Source: JBBQWR01 sp038210495
GTDB lineage: Bacteria; Planctomycetota; Planctomycetia; Pirellulales; DATAWG01
Direction: 5' to 3'
NCBI GenBank assembly: GCA_038210495.1
Contig: JBBQWR010000022.1
Location: 1-64,000, forward strand
Length of the DNA stretch: 64,000 nt
Part shown: piece after piece, positions 1 to 7,444 of the stretch
How positions within the stretch are numbered: position 1 is the stretch's first letter
How the letters are laid out: every line of letters starts with the position of its first letter
Notes under the pieces: generated by a model
Told to the model about the DNA's origin: nothing
The model's database searches: none
Seen by the model: only the letters and a program-made list of their open reading frames with translations
Program-made: the position numbers and the translations under genes

Positions 1-330
1 CACCGGAAACGCCTTGAAACGGCCTTGGTACAAATGGCCCGTGCCTGACGTGTGGTAGTGGGCGTGCCAGCGCATCGTGTGCGTGTGCGCCAGGCAACGC
101 AGGAATGCGGTCAACTGCCCGTCCTTCACCGGCCTCAGTACAAGATGCCAATGATTGGGCATCACGCAATAGGCCAAGATATCGAGAGGAAATTTGTCAT
201 GGGCCTCTTGCAGCACCCGCTCGAAGGCCTCGTAGTCCGCTTCCTTCTGAAACAGCGGCAATCGGGCGACGGCTCGATTGAGCGCGTGATACACAAGACC
301 CTTCGGGGCGCGGCGAGCAGTTCTGGGCAT
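1..330 (-). CDS. REP-associated tyrosine transposase (RAYT, Y1/HUH family), C-terminal part beyond the window
   Basis: The frame opens with ATG at 330-328 and runs in frame off the left edge, so 110 N-terminal residues are visible. The start MPRTARRAPKGLVYHALNRA, the block LFQKEADYEAFERVL (residues 26-40), the HUH motif in VMPNHWHLVL (H60 and H62, which bind the metal) and GHLYQGRFKAFPV (98-110) are the conserved order of TnpA_REP proteins. The family are single-strand endonucleases that cut beside REP hairpins; the catalytic tyrosine normally lies further on and is not visible. Enzymes of this family are usually single-copy domesticated relatives of IS200/IS605 transposases. Candidate hairpin substrates occur many times in this window. 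Completeness cannot be judged. Confidence 0.9.
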   Translation of the reverse strand, partial: MPRTARRAPKGLVYHALNRAVARLPLFQKEADYEAFERVLQEAHDKFPLDILAYCVMPNHWHLVLRPVKDGQLTAFLRCLAHTHTMRWHAHYHTSGTGHLYQGRFKAFPV

Positions 331-646
331 GGCGCCAAGCCTAGCGAGTGCCCGCCCGATCGTCAAGAACGAATCGCGTCCCCTTTTTATTGCTTAGCGG
401 CGTTCGTGCTCGCCTTCGCGTTTAGTTTGGCGGAGTCGAGGTTCGACGAAGGCCGCCTGACCGTGCTGGCGGAAGCCAACGGAATTGGAACTACCTATTT
501 GCGCGTTCGGTTACTGCCGGAACCGCAGAAATCCGAGACCGGCAAACTGCTTCGCGAATCGTTGACGGCGCGCCACGTAAATGCTAAGTTCGCCCTTCCG
601 GGTACGGATGCTCGCCGGGGCCAAATACCTTGATTTTCGCACGGCA
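331..646. other. Intergenic region between the RAYT gene and the FGE-like gene
   Basis: This is the divergent upstream region of two genes. It holds a segment (368-388) repeated almost exactly, inverted, at 5593-5613. The rest shows no ORF with recognisable protein character. An open frame continues upstream of the chosen FGE start at 647, but its residues do not look like a signal peptide or a domain. Confidence 0.5.
368..388 (+). repeat. Short repeat shared with 5593-5613 (inverted)
   Basis: The core GAATCGCGTCCCCTTTT lies just upstream of the transposase gene. Its reverse complement, with one T/C difference, occurs at 5593-5613 after the FadL-like gene. Position beside a RAYT gene suggests a transposase-associated end or a mobilised repeat, which is inference. 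Confidence 0.55.
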
Positions 647-1870
647 ATGGCATCAACCAATCGATTCCAATCTCAGGTCGCAGTCCCGCGTTTGTTCATT
701 CTGCTAGGCGTGGCAGGACTTGGCGTCGCTGTTGGCATTGGCGGCGCCGGCTTAAAGCGGTGGCTCGGTTCGCCAGCGGACGGCGGTCGGCAGCCAAGCG
801 CCGATCAAGCGGCCGGTCGCCTCGCGGACGCTTCCTCCGCCGCTGTTGAATTGGTGGGAGATTTTCGGCCGACCGTCGCCAACTTTTCCCTGCCAGCGGC
901 AAAGGCGCCAGATGGCATGGTCTGGATTCCCGGCGGTGAATTCTCGATGGGCGGCGCCGATCCGACGACCTGCCGCTATGGCGGCGCCGATCCCATGGCT
1001 GACTCTCGGCCGGTACATCGCGTGCGAGTCGACGGCTTTTGGATGGACAAGACCGTCGTCACCAACGAGCAGTTCGAAAAATTCGTCAAAGCTTCGGGTT
1101 ATGTGACGATCGCCGAGACGACACCGACCGCCGAAGAATTTCCCACAGCGCCGCCCGAGAATCTGATCGCCGGTTCGACGGTATTTACGCCGACCGCCGG
1201 CCCCGCGCCACTGAGCGACCATTATCGCTGGTGGCGATATCAACGGGGCGCCAATTGGCGGCATCCCGAAGGGCCGGAAAGTGATCTCAAAGGGCGCGAG
1301 CGCTATCCGGTCGTCCAAGTGGCTTTCGCCGATGCGGCGGCTTACGCCAAGTCGGCCGGTAAGCGGCTGCCGACCGAAGCAGAATGGGAGTTCGCCGCGC
1401 GGGGCGGGCTATCGGGAAAGTTCTTCGCCTGGGGAAATGAATTTCTGCCCGACGCCAAACATATGGCTAACACGTATCAAGGAAAATTCCCCTACAAAGA
1501 CTCGGGCGCCGACGGGTTTGCCGGCCTCGCGCCGGTTGGCCGGTTTGCGCCCAATGGCTATGGACTCTGCGACATGTCGGGCAACGTCTGGCAATGGTGC
1601 AGCGACTGGTATCGACCAGACTATTACCGATCGCTCGCGGCATCGGGCAAATTGGCCGTGAATCCGCAAGGTCCTGACGATGCGCTGGATCCCGCGGAAC
1701 CGGGCGTAAAGAAACGCGTGCATCGCGGCGGTTCATTTCTGTGCACGGATGAATATTGCAGCCGCTATCTGGTTGGATCACGAGGAAAAGGGGAGCCGAC
1801 GACCGCGGCAAATCATCTTGGCTTTCGTTGTGTCCGGCCCGAAACGGCGATCGACGATAAGAATCGTTAG
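647..1870 (+). CDS. Formylglycine-generating enzyme (FGE-sulfatase domain), membrane-anchored
   Basis: Likely 407 residues from ATG 647; an upstream in-frame ATG at 581 would add residues without signal character. After a hydrophobic stretch (LFILLGVAGLGVAVGIGG, about residues 16-33) comes the FGE fold: GMVWIPGGEFSMGG, RVDGFWMDKTVVTNEQF, GKRLPTEAEWEFAARGG, SGNVWQWCSDWY, and HLGFRC at the end. The catalytic cysteine pair is present as CTDEYC (C366 and C371), the C-x4-C spacing of true FGE that many FGE-like proteins lack. FGE oxidises the active-site cysteine of sulfatases to formylglycine. The next gene is a sulfatase with the matching CTAGR motif, so an enzyme-substrate pair is the simplest reading. 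The anchor suggests activity at or outside the cytoplasmic membrane. Confidence 0.9.
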   Translation: MASTNRFQSQVAVPRLFILLGVAGLGVAVGIGGAGLKRWLGSPADGGRQPSADQAAGRLADASSAAVELVGDFRPTVANFSLPAAKAPDGMVWIPGGEFSMGGADPTTCRYGGADPMADSRPVHRVRVDGFWMDKTVVTNEQFEKFVKASGYVTIAETTPTAEEFPTAPPENLIAGSTVFTPTAGPAPLSDHYRWWRYQRGANWRHPEGPESDLKGRERYPVVQVAFADAAAYAKSAGKRLPTEAEWEFAARGGLSGKFFAWGNEFLPDAKHMANTYQGKFPYKDSGADGFAGLAPVGRFAPNGYGLCDMSGNVWQWCSDWYRPDYYRSLAASGKLAVNPQGPDDALDPAEPGVKKRVHRGGSFLCTDEYCSRYLVGSRGKGEPTTAANHLGFRCVRPETAIDDKNR

Positions 1871-1978
1871 TGCAGTTAAGAGACCGTTAGCGCTCGTTCA
1901 AGGACGGGCGTTTAATGTGTTGTATTGTGGTTTCAAGGGGCTGAAGCGTATTCAGCCCGGTGCTGTTTTAGGCTGCTG

Positions 1979-1984
1979 AAGGAG
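1979..1984 (+). promoter_or_regulatory. Ribosome binding site AAGGAG for the sulfatase
   Basis: AAGGAG lies seven bases before ATG 1992 and fixes that start. Confidence 0.8.
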
Positions 1985-1991
1985 ACTCACC

Positions 1992-3842
1992 ATGATTAGC
2001 GGAGCGCGATTGCAAATGATCGCCATGCTCGTGATTGGCGTGGCAGGAGGCTATTTGATTGCGTCCAGGCCACCGGACTCGACCGACCGAATTCTCGCCG
2101 GCGAAGTGCCTCGCGCCGCGGATGCTCGCCGCGCCACTAGTTTGAATGTCACCGACAAGGCTCCCAAGACTACCGCGGCGACGCCCGCCGTCTGCCTAAC
2201 CGAGCCCAAGACGAAAGGCGATCTGCTCGCTATGGCCAACGGCGATGACGCCGGCATCCGCGTGGCGCAGGCGCCAAGGCGCTCCGCGTCGGGCAAAAAG
2301 CCAAACATCTTGTTCATCATGGGGGACGACATCGGCATGTGGAACATCGGCGCCTACCACCGCGGCATGATGGCCGGGCGGACGCCGAATCTCGACAAGT
2401 TGGCCAAGGAAGGGATGCTCTTCACCGACTATTACGCCGAGGCCAGTTGCACGGCCGGCCGCGCGAACTTCATCACCGGCGAATTGCCGATCCGCACCGG
2501 CATGACCACGGTCGGCCAGGCCGGCGCCAAGACCGGGCTACCGGCCGAGGCTTGCACGATCGCTACCGCGCTGAAAGCCCAAGGATACTCCACCGGTCAA
2601 TTCGGCAAGAATCACCTTGGCGATCTGAATGAATTCCTGCCCACCGTGCATGGCTTCGACGAATTTTTTGGCTACCTGTATCACTTGGACGCGATGGAAG
2701 ATCCTGCGCACCCCAACTATCCGCAGGACCTGCTCGACAAAGTCGGTCCGCGCAACATGATCCACAGTTGGGCAACTGAGAAGGACGACTCGACCGAGAT
2801 GCCGCGGTGGGGCAAGATCGGCAAACAAAAGATCGAGGACGCCGGCACGCTCTATCCCAAACGGATGGAAACAGTCGACGATGAAATCCGCGACTTCGCC
2901 GTCGACTTCATGGACAAAGCCGTCAAAGACGGCAAACCGTTCTTCTGCTGGCTCAACCCGACACGGATGCACATTGTGACGCACCTGTCGCCGAAATACG
3001 AAAAGTTGCGCAATTCAAAGAACGGCTGGTCAGAAGAAGAAGCCGGCATGGCGCAGCTCGACGACGACATCGGCCTGGTCATGCAAAAGCTCAAGGACAT
3101 GGGCGTCGACGACAACACGATCGTTGTTTTCACTACCGACAACGGGACTGAAGTCTTTACGTGGCCGGACGGGGGACAAACGCCATTCGCGCAGTGCAAA
3201 GGCACGGTGATGGAAGGGGGCTTTCGCGTGCCGTGCCTCCTCCGCTGGCCCGGCCATGTGCCGGCAGATTCCGTGCAAAACGGCATCTTCTCCGGGATGG
3301 ATTGGTTCCCGACGTTCCTTGCAGCCGCGGGCAACCCGGACATCACCGAGCAGTTGCTCAAAGGGGTGAAGCTGGGCGATCGCACGTACAAGAACCACCT
3401 GGACGGCTATAACCAGCTCGACGCCATCACGAGCAAAGGTCCGTCTGCGCGGCATGAAATCTTTTACCTCGGCGAGAGCACCGTCGGGGCGGTGCGCATC
3501 GATGACTACAAGTATCGGTTTATCGATCAGCCGGAAGGCTGGCTGGGTGCAAAAACACACATGGACGTACCGTATTTGACCAACCTCCGCCTCGATCCGT
3601 TTGAGCGAACCGGCTGGCCCAATGCCGGCACAAAAGAAGGAGCCCAGCAATATTTCGATTGGTTCAAGTTCCAATTCTGGCGCTTTGTCTTCGTGCAGCA
3701 GGTTATGGGCAAGGAACTTCAGACGTTCCTCGACTATCCACCAATGCAACGCGGCGCCAGCTTCAATCTGGACGCTGTGAAAGCCGAAATGGCCAAGCGG
3801 ATGCAACAGGCCGAAGCCGCCAGCCATGGCAATGGCGGTTGA
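1992..3842 (+). CDS. Arylsulfatase (formylglycine-dependent, type I)
   Basis: 616 residues. An N-terminal hydrophobic segment (MIAMLVIGVAGGYLIA) is a signal peptide or anchor, followed by a roughly 75-residue linker. The catalytic domain begins at KPNILFIMGDDIG with metal-binding D112/D113. The sulfatase signature is CTAGR at 153-157; C153 would be converted to formylglycine. TTDNGTE supplies further metal ligands. This Cys-type signature needs FGE, which is encoded directly upstream. A LDGYNQLD segment in the last quarter is usual for the planctomycete arylsulfatases acting on sulfated polysaccharide or related esters; the substrate cannot be read from sequence. No polysaccharide lyase or hydrolase is adjacent, so this is not an obvious degradation locus. 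Confidence 0.94.
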   Translation: MISGARLQMIAMLVIGVAGGYLIASRPPDSTDRILAGEVPRAADARRATSLNVTDKAPKTTAATPAVCLTEPKTKGDLLAMANGDDAGIRVAQAPRRSASGKKPNILFIMGDDIGMWNIGAYHRGMMAGRTPNLDKLAKEGMLFTDYYAEASCTAGRANFITGELPIRTGMTTVGQAGAKTGLPAEACTIATALKAQGYSTGQFGKNHLGDLNEFLPTVHGFDEFFGYLYHLDAMEDPAHPNYPQDLLDKVGPRNMIHSWATEKDDSTEMPRWGKIGKQKIEDAGTLYPKRMETVDDEIRDFAVDFMDKAVKDGKPFFCWLNPTRMHIVTHLSPKYEKLRNSKNGWSEEEAGMAQLDDDIGLVMQKLKDMGVDDNTIVVFTTDNGTEVFTWPDGGQTPFAQCKGTVMEGGFRVPCLLRWPGHVPADSVQNGIFSGMDWFPTFLAAAGNPDITEQLLKGVKLGDRTYKNHLDGYNQLDAITSKGPSARHEIFYLGESTVGAVRIDDYKYRFIDQPEGWLGAKTHMDVPYLTNLRLDPFERTGWPNAGTKEGAQQYFDWFKFQFWRFVFVQQVMGKELQTFLDYPPMQRGASFNLDAVKAEMAKRMQQAEAASHGNGG

Positions 3843-3859
3843 TTCGGTGTGAGCTTGCG

Positions 3860-3889
3860 CGGCGGGCGGTCTAATCAGGCCGCCCGCCG
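3860..3889. terminator. Strong hairpin after the sulfatase
   Basis: A perfect 10-bp stem (CGGCGGGCGG with CCGCCCGCCG) encloses a 10-base loop 18 bases after the sulfatase stop. No T tract follows, so it may act as a transcript-end stabiliser rather than a classical terminator. Confidence 0.5.
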
Positions 3890-3945
3890 ATTGGCAAGAA
3901 CAAGGCAACCTGCAACTTTGATTTGGCAAGCTGGAGAAACAAGTC

Positions 3946-4071
3946 GTGAATGTTTCGTTTCTGCGGCAGTCGCCGCCGGTTAAAGTCTGCGCGGCGCTGA
4001 TTGCTTTGTTTTGTGCTGGAGTTTGCCGCGCGTCGCAGTCTGGCAAGCTATGCCGCCTGCGCCGGTCGTAA
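3946..4071 (+). CDS. Possible small secreted peptide or signal-peptide remnant (41 aa)
   Basis: A GTG-initiated frame preceded by GGAGA encodes 41 residues with a hydrophobic core, KVCAALIALFCAGVCRA, shaped like a signal peptide, then a short basic tail. It resembles in style the signal sequence of the next gene (RRIALFCSLACACQASA), so it could be a remnant of a duplicated secreted-protein start. No homolog is recognised, and it may not be expressed. Confidence 0.25.
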   Translation: MNVSFLRQSPPVKVCAALIALFCAGVCRASQSGKLCRLRRS

Positions 4072-4206
4072 TCGCGGCCGGTTCACATTTCGCGGCGCGT
4101 GTTATGGACAACATGCATTCCAGGTTGCGGCAGCTACGATAAACAGAGCAGGGGACGGACCCCAATCATTTTCGGTGATTTGCATCGCAACCAGGGGCTT
4201 GCAGAC

Positions 4207-5454
4207 ATGGATGTCAAATTGCGTCGCATTGCGCTGTTTTGTTCTCTTGCCTGCGCGTGTCAGGCCTCGGCCGCGTTTGGCCAAGGCTACGGCAGCGATC
4301 TGCAAAATATCATGACGCCGGCCGCCGGTGGCATGGCGGGGGTCAGCGTTGCTCGACCGCAGGACGTTCCGGCCGCCATCTTCGGCAACCCGGCCAGCAT
4401 GACGCAGTTCAAGGGAACTGAGTTCACCTTCGGAGGCGGCTGGATCGAAGGGTATCCCACCGTGTTCAACGACGGGACGCTCAACGGCGGCACGCCCTTC
4501 AATGTCACATCGCGAACCGAGGGCTTTGTCGCGCCAGAGATCGGCGTCACGCAAGCCTTGGACGGCATGGGCATCCCCGCGACCGTCGGCCTGGGACTGT
4601 CGAGCCTGAGCGGGTCAGGCGCCGAATATCGGGGGCGGGCGCCGGGAACAATCCTCAACAACCTAAGCAGCCAGTATGTCGTGCTGGGACTAACGGCCGG
4701 CGTCGGAATGCACGTGACCGATCAGTTGTCCGTCGGCGCCTCGACGACGCTCGGAACCGCGTTCGAGCAACTAGGTTTTGTTGGTCCACTGGTCGGTTCG
4801 GCGATGGTCAATGACTATGCCCTGCGGGCAACGCTCGGCGCCGACTACGATGTGAACGATTGCAACACGCTGGGCGTGTTCTGGCAGTCGGAAATGCAGT
4901 TTCAATTCAACGACGCCGTCCGCTTCAACGGCGTTTATAACGATCTGCGCGTTGACCAGCCGGCCACGATAGGTTTGGGTTGGGCGAACCGGAGCTTCAT
5001 GGACGGCAATCTGCTCATCGGCTTCGACGTGTATTACAAACTCTGGGAAGACGCCGCCCTGTGGCGCGATGTGATGGTGAACGAGTGGTGCTTCGCTGTC
5101 GGCACGCAGTACACCTGCGGCTGCTATAAGTACCGGCTCGGCTATTCGTACAACACCGATCCGATCAAGCACAGCGTCGGGGACAACTTGGACGGCTTCC
5201 CGGCACTGCAGCAAAACGTCGAGCTGTTTCAGGCCGGCAGTGCCCCATTTGTGAACCAGAATCGAGTCACGATGGGTATCGGCCGACGAGGCCTATTCGT
5301 GCCGAATCTCGATGTCGATCTATTTGCCGGCGGCCTGTTCAAGGCTAGCGGCAATTTTGGACCCGACACTCGCTCGTCGCTCGCAATCTATTATGTCGGC
5401 ATGGGCATGACCTGGAAGTTTGGCGACGGCTCGCCGCGCCCACAATGCCAATAA
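4207..5454 (+). CDS. FadL/TodX (OmpP1)-family outer-membrane protein
   Basis: 415 residues from ATG 4207, which has AGGGG nine bases upstream and starts a good signal peptide (LRRIALFCSLACACQASAAF). The mature start carries the FadL hallmark AAGGMAGVSVARP followed by NPASMTQFKGTEFTFGG. Alternating beta-strand pattern fills the rest, ending with the aromatic strand MGMTWKFGDG. FadL-family barrels pass hydrophobic compounds such as fatty acids across the outer membrane. An upstream in-frame ATG at 4099 would add residues incompatible with the signal peptide. It follows the sulfatase by about 365 bases on the same strand; functional linkage is not evident. Its presence supports a diderm envelope. 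Confidence 0.85.
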   Translation: MDVKLRRIALFCSLACACQASAAFGQGYGSDLQNIMTPAAGGMAGVSVARPQDVPAAIFGNPASMTQFKGTEFTFGGGWIEGYPTVFNDGTLNGGTPFNVTSRTEGFVAPEIGVTQALDGMGIPATVGLGLSSLSGSGAEYRGRAPGTILNNLSSQYVVLGLTAGVGMHVTDQLSVGASTTLGTAFEQLGFVGPLVGSAMVNDYALRATLGADYDVNDCNTLGVFWQSEMQFQFNDAVRFNGVYNDLRVDQPATIGLGWANRSFMDGNLLIGFDVYYKLWEDAALWRDVMVNEWCFAVGTQYTCGCYKYRLGYSYNTDPIKHSVGDNLDGFPALQQNVELFQAGSAPFVNQNRVTMGIGRRGLFVPNLDVDLFAGGLFKASGNFGPDTRSSLAIYYVGMGMTWKFGDGSPRPQCQ

Positions 5455-5487
5455 CCGGCTACGTGTGCAACCTTGCCGCGACTTAAG

Positions 5488-5516
5488 CGCCGCCGCGTAT
5501 GCCGGCGACGGCGGCG
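5488..5516. terminator. GC-rich hairpin after the FadL-like gene
   Basis: Eight-bp stem (CGCCGCCG with CGGCGGCG) around a 13-base loop, 33 bases after the stop codon. No T tract. Confidence 0.4.
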
Positions 5517-5592
5517 AGGCTTCCTGCCAAGGGATCGGCCAATTGACGATTGAGGCGATCCTCAAATTGAGCGAACGTTTGCAAGGGACAAG

Positions 5593-5613
5593 AAAAGGGG
5601 ACGCGACTCGTTT
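5593..5613 (-). repeat. Second copy of the segment at 368-388
   Basis: Inverted relative to the copy upstream of the transposase, with about one mismatch in 20 positions. No gene overlaps it. Confidence 0.55.
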
Positions 5614-5679
5614 CATGGCGTTGCCTTGAACGGCGGCGATTTCTTCGGGCGCCCTCTAGCGCGAAACGGGGAGAGGAAC

Positions 5680-5742
5680 GCTAATCGACGCTAATTTCCA
5701 CTAATCATTCATTAGCGACGATTAATGGAGACTAGCGTTCTT
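5680..5742. repeat. ACTAAT/ATTAG-rich intergenic repeat
   Basis: Several CGCTAAT, CACTAATC and ATTAGCG units in alternating orientation form an imperfect palindrome between convergent genes. A related array lies at 43646-43701. Confidence 0.5.
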
Positions 5743-5765
5743 CGCGGTTAAACAGAGGCCAAGCA

Positions 5766-7079
5766 CTAACCGACCAGTTCCTTCACCGCCTTGCCGCCGT
5801 CGACGATCTTGAGCGGGCGGCCGACGGGGCTCATGTTTTCCTTGTCGCCGGCGATTTTTAGGCTCTTGCAGGCGGTTTGGAATAGGTCTTGGATTGTCAC
5901 GGGATGCGAGACGATGTCGGCGCCCGCCTTGTCCGTTTCGCCAATCACTTGGCCGCCGCGGATGCCGCCGCCGGCTAGCACGGCGTTGAACGCCCGCGGA
6001 TAGTGGTCGCGGCCGGCGCGGGGATTGATGACCGGCGTGCGGCCGAATTCCCCCATCCACATGATCAGCGTCGTGTCGAGCATCCCGCGCTGCTTGAGGT
6101 CGGCGATCAGTGCGGCGAACGGTTGATCGACTTGCCCGGCGAGTTCCTTCGTCTTGGTGAAATTGTCGGCATGCGTATCCCAGCCGCTCAGATCGACCTC
6201 GATGAACGTCACGCCGGACTCGACCAACCGCCGGGCCAGCAGGCAGCCGTTGCCGAACGCCGTTTTCCCATAAGCTTCGCGCATCGCGGCCGGTTCTTGC
6301 GACAGGTCGAACGTCTTCATGCTGGGGCTGAGGATCATCTTGGCCGTTCGCTCGTATTGCTTTTGATGATCGACGACCTCTTGCGGCGCCGACGTCGCGA
6401 AATCCTGCTCGAGCTGACCCAAGAGACTGAGTCGGCGGCGGTAGCGGTCGACGCTGGTGGTCGTAGCCGTATTGGTCGGCATTGCGGCTGGATTGCCGAT
6501 ATCGAATGGATCGAAATCGACGCCCAAGAATCCGCCCGTGCCGCCGGCTTGCGGCCGTCCGCCGATTTTCACGAACGACGGCAATTCGTTTTTGGGATCG
6601 CCGATCTCGTGCGCCACGGCCGCGCCGAAGCTTGGGTGCTTGATGCTCGCGCTGGGAATATATCCGGTGTGCATCAAGTACGTGCCCCGCGGATGGCTCC
6701 CCTCTTTGCTGGTCATCGAGCGGATGATGGCCATGTCGCTCATCCGTTTGGCGAGCAGCGGATAGTGCTCGGCGATCTGGATGCCGGAGACCGATGTGGC
6801 GATGGCTTTGGTCGCGCCGCCATTGGCGTGATCGGGCTTGGGACTGAACGTTTCGAACTGGCTAGGTCCCCCAGTCATCCACAGCAGAATGCAAGCGCGG
6901 TTCTTCTTCCGCAGTCGATCGGTCTCGGCAATGAGCAGATCGGTCCAACTCAGCGTTCCGGCGGCCAGCCCGGCCATCGAGACGCCGCGCAAGAAATCGC
7001 GCCGGCCGACCACGCGGTCGCGATTGACCGAGACTCGAACGCAGTGATGGAGCGGATTGAGGCTGTCTGGCGTGGACAT
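5766..7079 (-). CDS. DUF1501 protein with Tat signal
   Basis: 437 residues. The N-terminus has a twin-arginine signal, GRRDFLRGVSMAGLAAG (near residues 26-42), so export in folded form is likely. The body has the DUF1501 blocks ACILLWMTGGPSQFETFSPK, MSDMAIIRSMTSKEGSHPRG, ESGVTFIEVDLSGWDTHADN and LIMWMGEFGRTPVIN; the family belongs to the alkaline-phosphatase-like superfamily. In planctomycetes such proteins are nearly always encoded beside DUF1549/DUF1553 proteins, and that is so here: the next minus-strand gene upstream is one. The biochemical role of the pair is not established. The 366 bases separating the two are filled with palindromic repeats. Confidence 0.92.
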   Translation of the reverse strand: MSTPDSLNPLHHCVRVSVNRDRVVGRRDFLRGVSMAGLAAGTLSWTDLLIAETDRLRKKNRACILLWMTGGPSQFETFSPKPDHANGGATKAIATSVSGIQIAEHYPLLAKRMSDMAIIRSMTSKEGSHPRGTYLMHTGYIPSASIKHPSFGAAVAHEIGDPKNELPSFVKIGGRPQAGGTGGFLGVDFDPFDIGNPAAMPTNTATTTSVDRYRRRLSLLGQLEQDFATSAPQEVVDHQKQYERTAKMILSPSMKTFDLSQEPAAMREAYGKTAFGNGCLLARRLVESGVTFIEVDLSGWDTHADNFTKTKELAGQVDQPFAALIADLKQRGMLDTTLIMWMGEFGRTPVINPRAGRDHYPRAFNAVLAGGGIRGGQVIGETDKAGADIVSHPVTIQDLFQTACKSLKIAGDKENMSPVGRPLKIVDGGKAVKELVG

Positions 7080-7130
7080 GATCGGGGGCCTTTCTGAAAA
7101 AATGAGCCCAGTAAGGGGGCAAACAAATCA

Positions 7131-7177
7131 GCCCAGGGCAGAGCTAAGCGGCGCAGCCGCGACGTGACGCCCTGGGT
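7131..7177 (+). repeat. CCCAGGGC palindrome, copy 1
   Basis: Outer arms GCCCAGGGCA and GCCCTGGG enclose GGCGCAGCCGCG. The copy at 7307-7353 has the same arms in opposite orientation. Confidence 0.65.
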
Positions 7178-7196
7178 AGCTAAAATTGATAACCGA

Positions 7197-7212
7197 AGCC
7201 CTGCAAGGGCGA
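7197..7212. repeat. GCCCTGCAAGGGC hairpin
   Basis: Short perfect palindrome between the two larger palindromes; a similar hairpin (GCCCC, TAT loop, GGGGC region) lies at 7364-7377. Confidence 0.5.
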
Positions 7213-7306
7213 TACAAATCGTTGCGGTAAGATTGCAAGACTTCTAAATCGTGGGTCGGCGATTGTTTTCGCGCCTTCAGGGCTCAATCTGCACGGGGAT
7301 CGTTTT

Positions 7307-7353
7307 CCCAGGGCGGCGCTAGCGGCGATGCCGCGACGCTCTGCCCTGGGCTG
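7307..7353 (-). repeat. CCCAGGGC palindrome, copy 2 (inverted)
   Basis: Arms CCCAGGGC and GCCCTGGGCTG surround a GCTAGCGGCGATGCCGC core. Inverted relative to copy 1, giving a paired arrangement like a BIME. Confidence 0.65.
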
Positions 7354-7444
7354 ATATGTTGATGCCCCTATCGGGGCGACAGCGCAGTAGTGTGATTTTG
7401 ATGTATCGAAGGAAACGTCGCCCGGCTTACATTCGTAACCCGTG

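Larger units (their letters stand above)
7080..7444. other. Repeat-filled spacer between DUF1501 and DUF1549 genes
   Basis: No coding potential recognised. It holds two CCCAGGGC-ended palindromes in inverted arrangement and two smaller GCCC/GGGC hairpins. Confidence 0.6.

Noticed and set aside
6003..7097. Plus-strand open frame of 364 codons over the DUF1501 gene
   Set aside because: Antisense shadow of a clear family member; no protein character.
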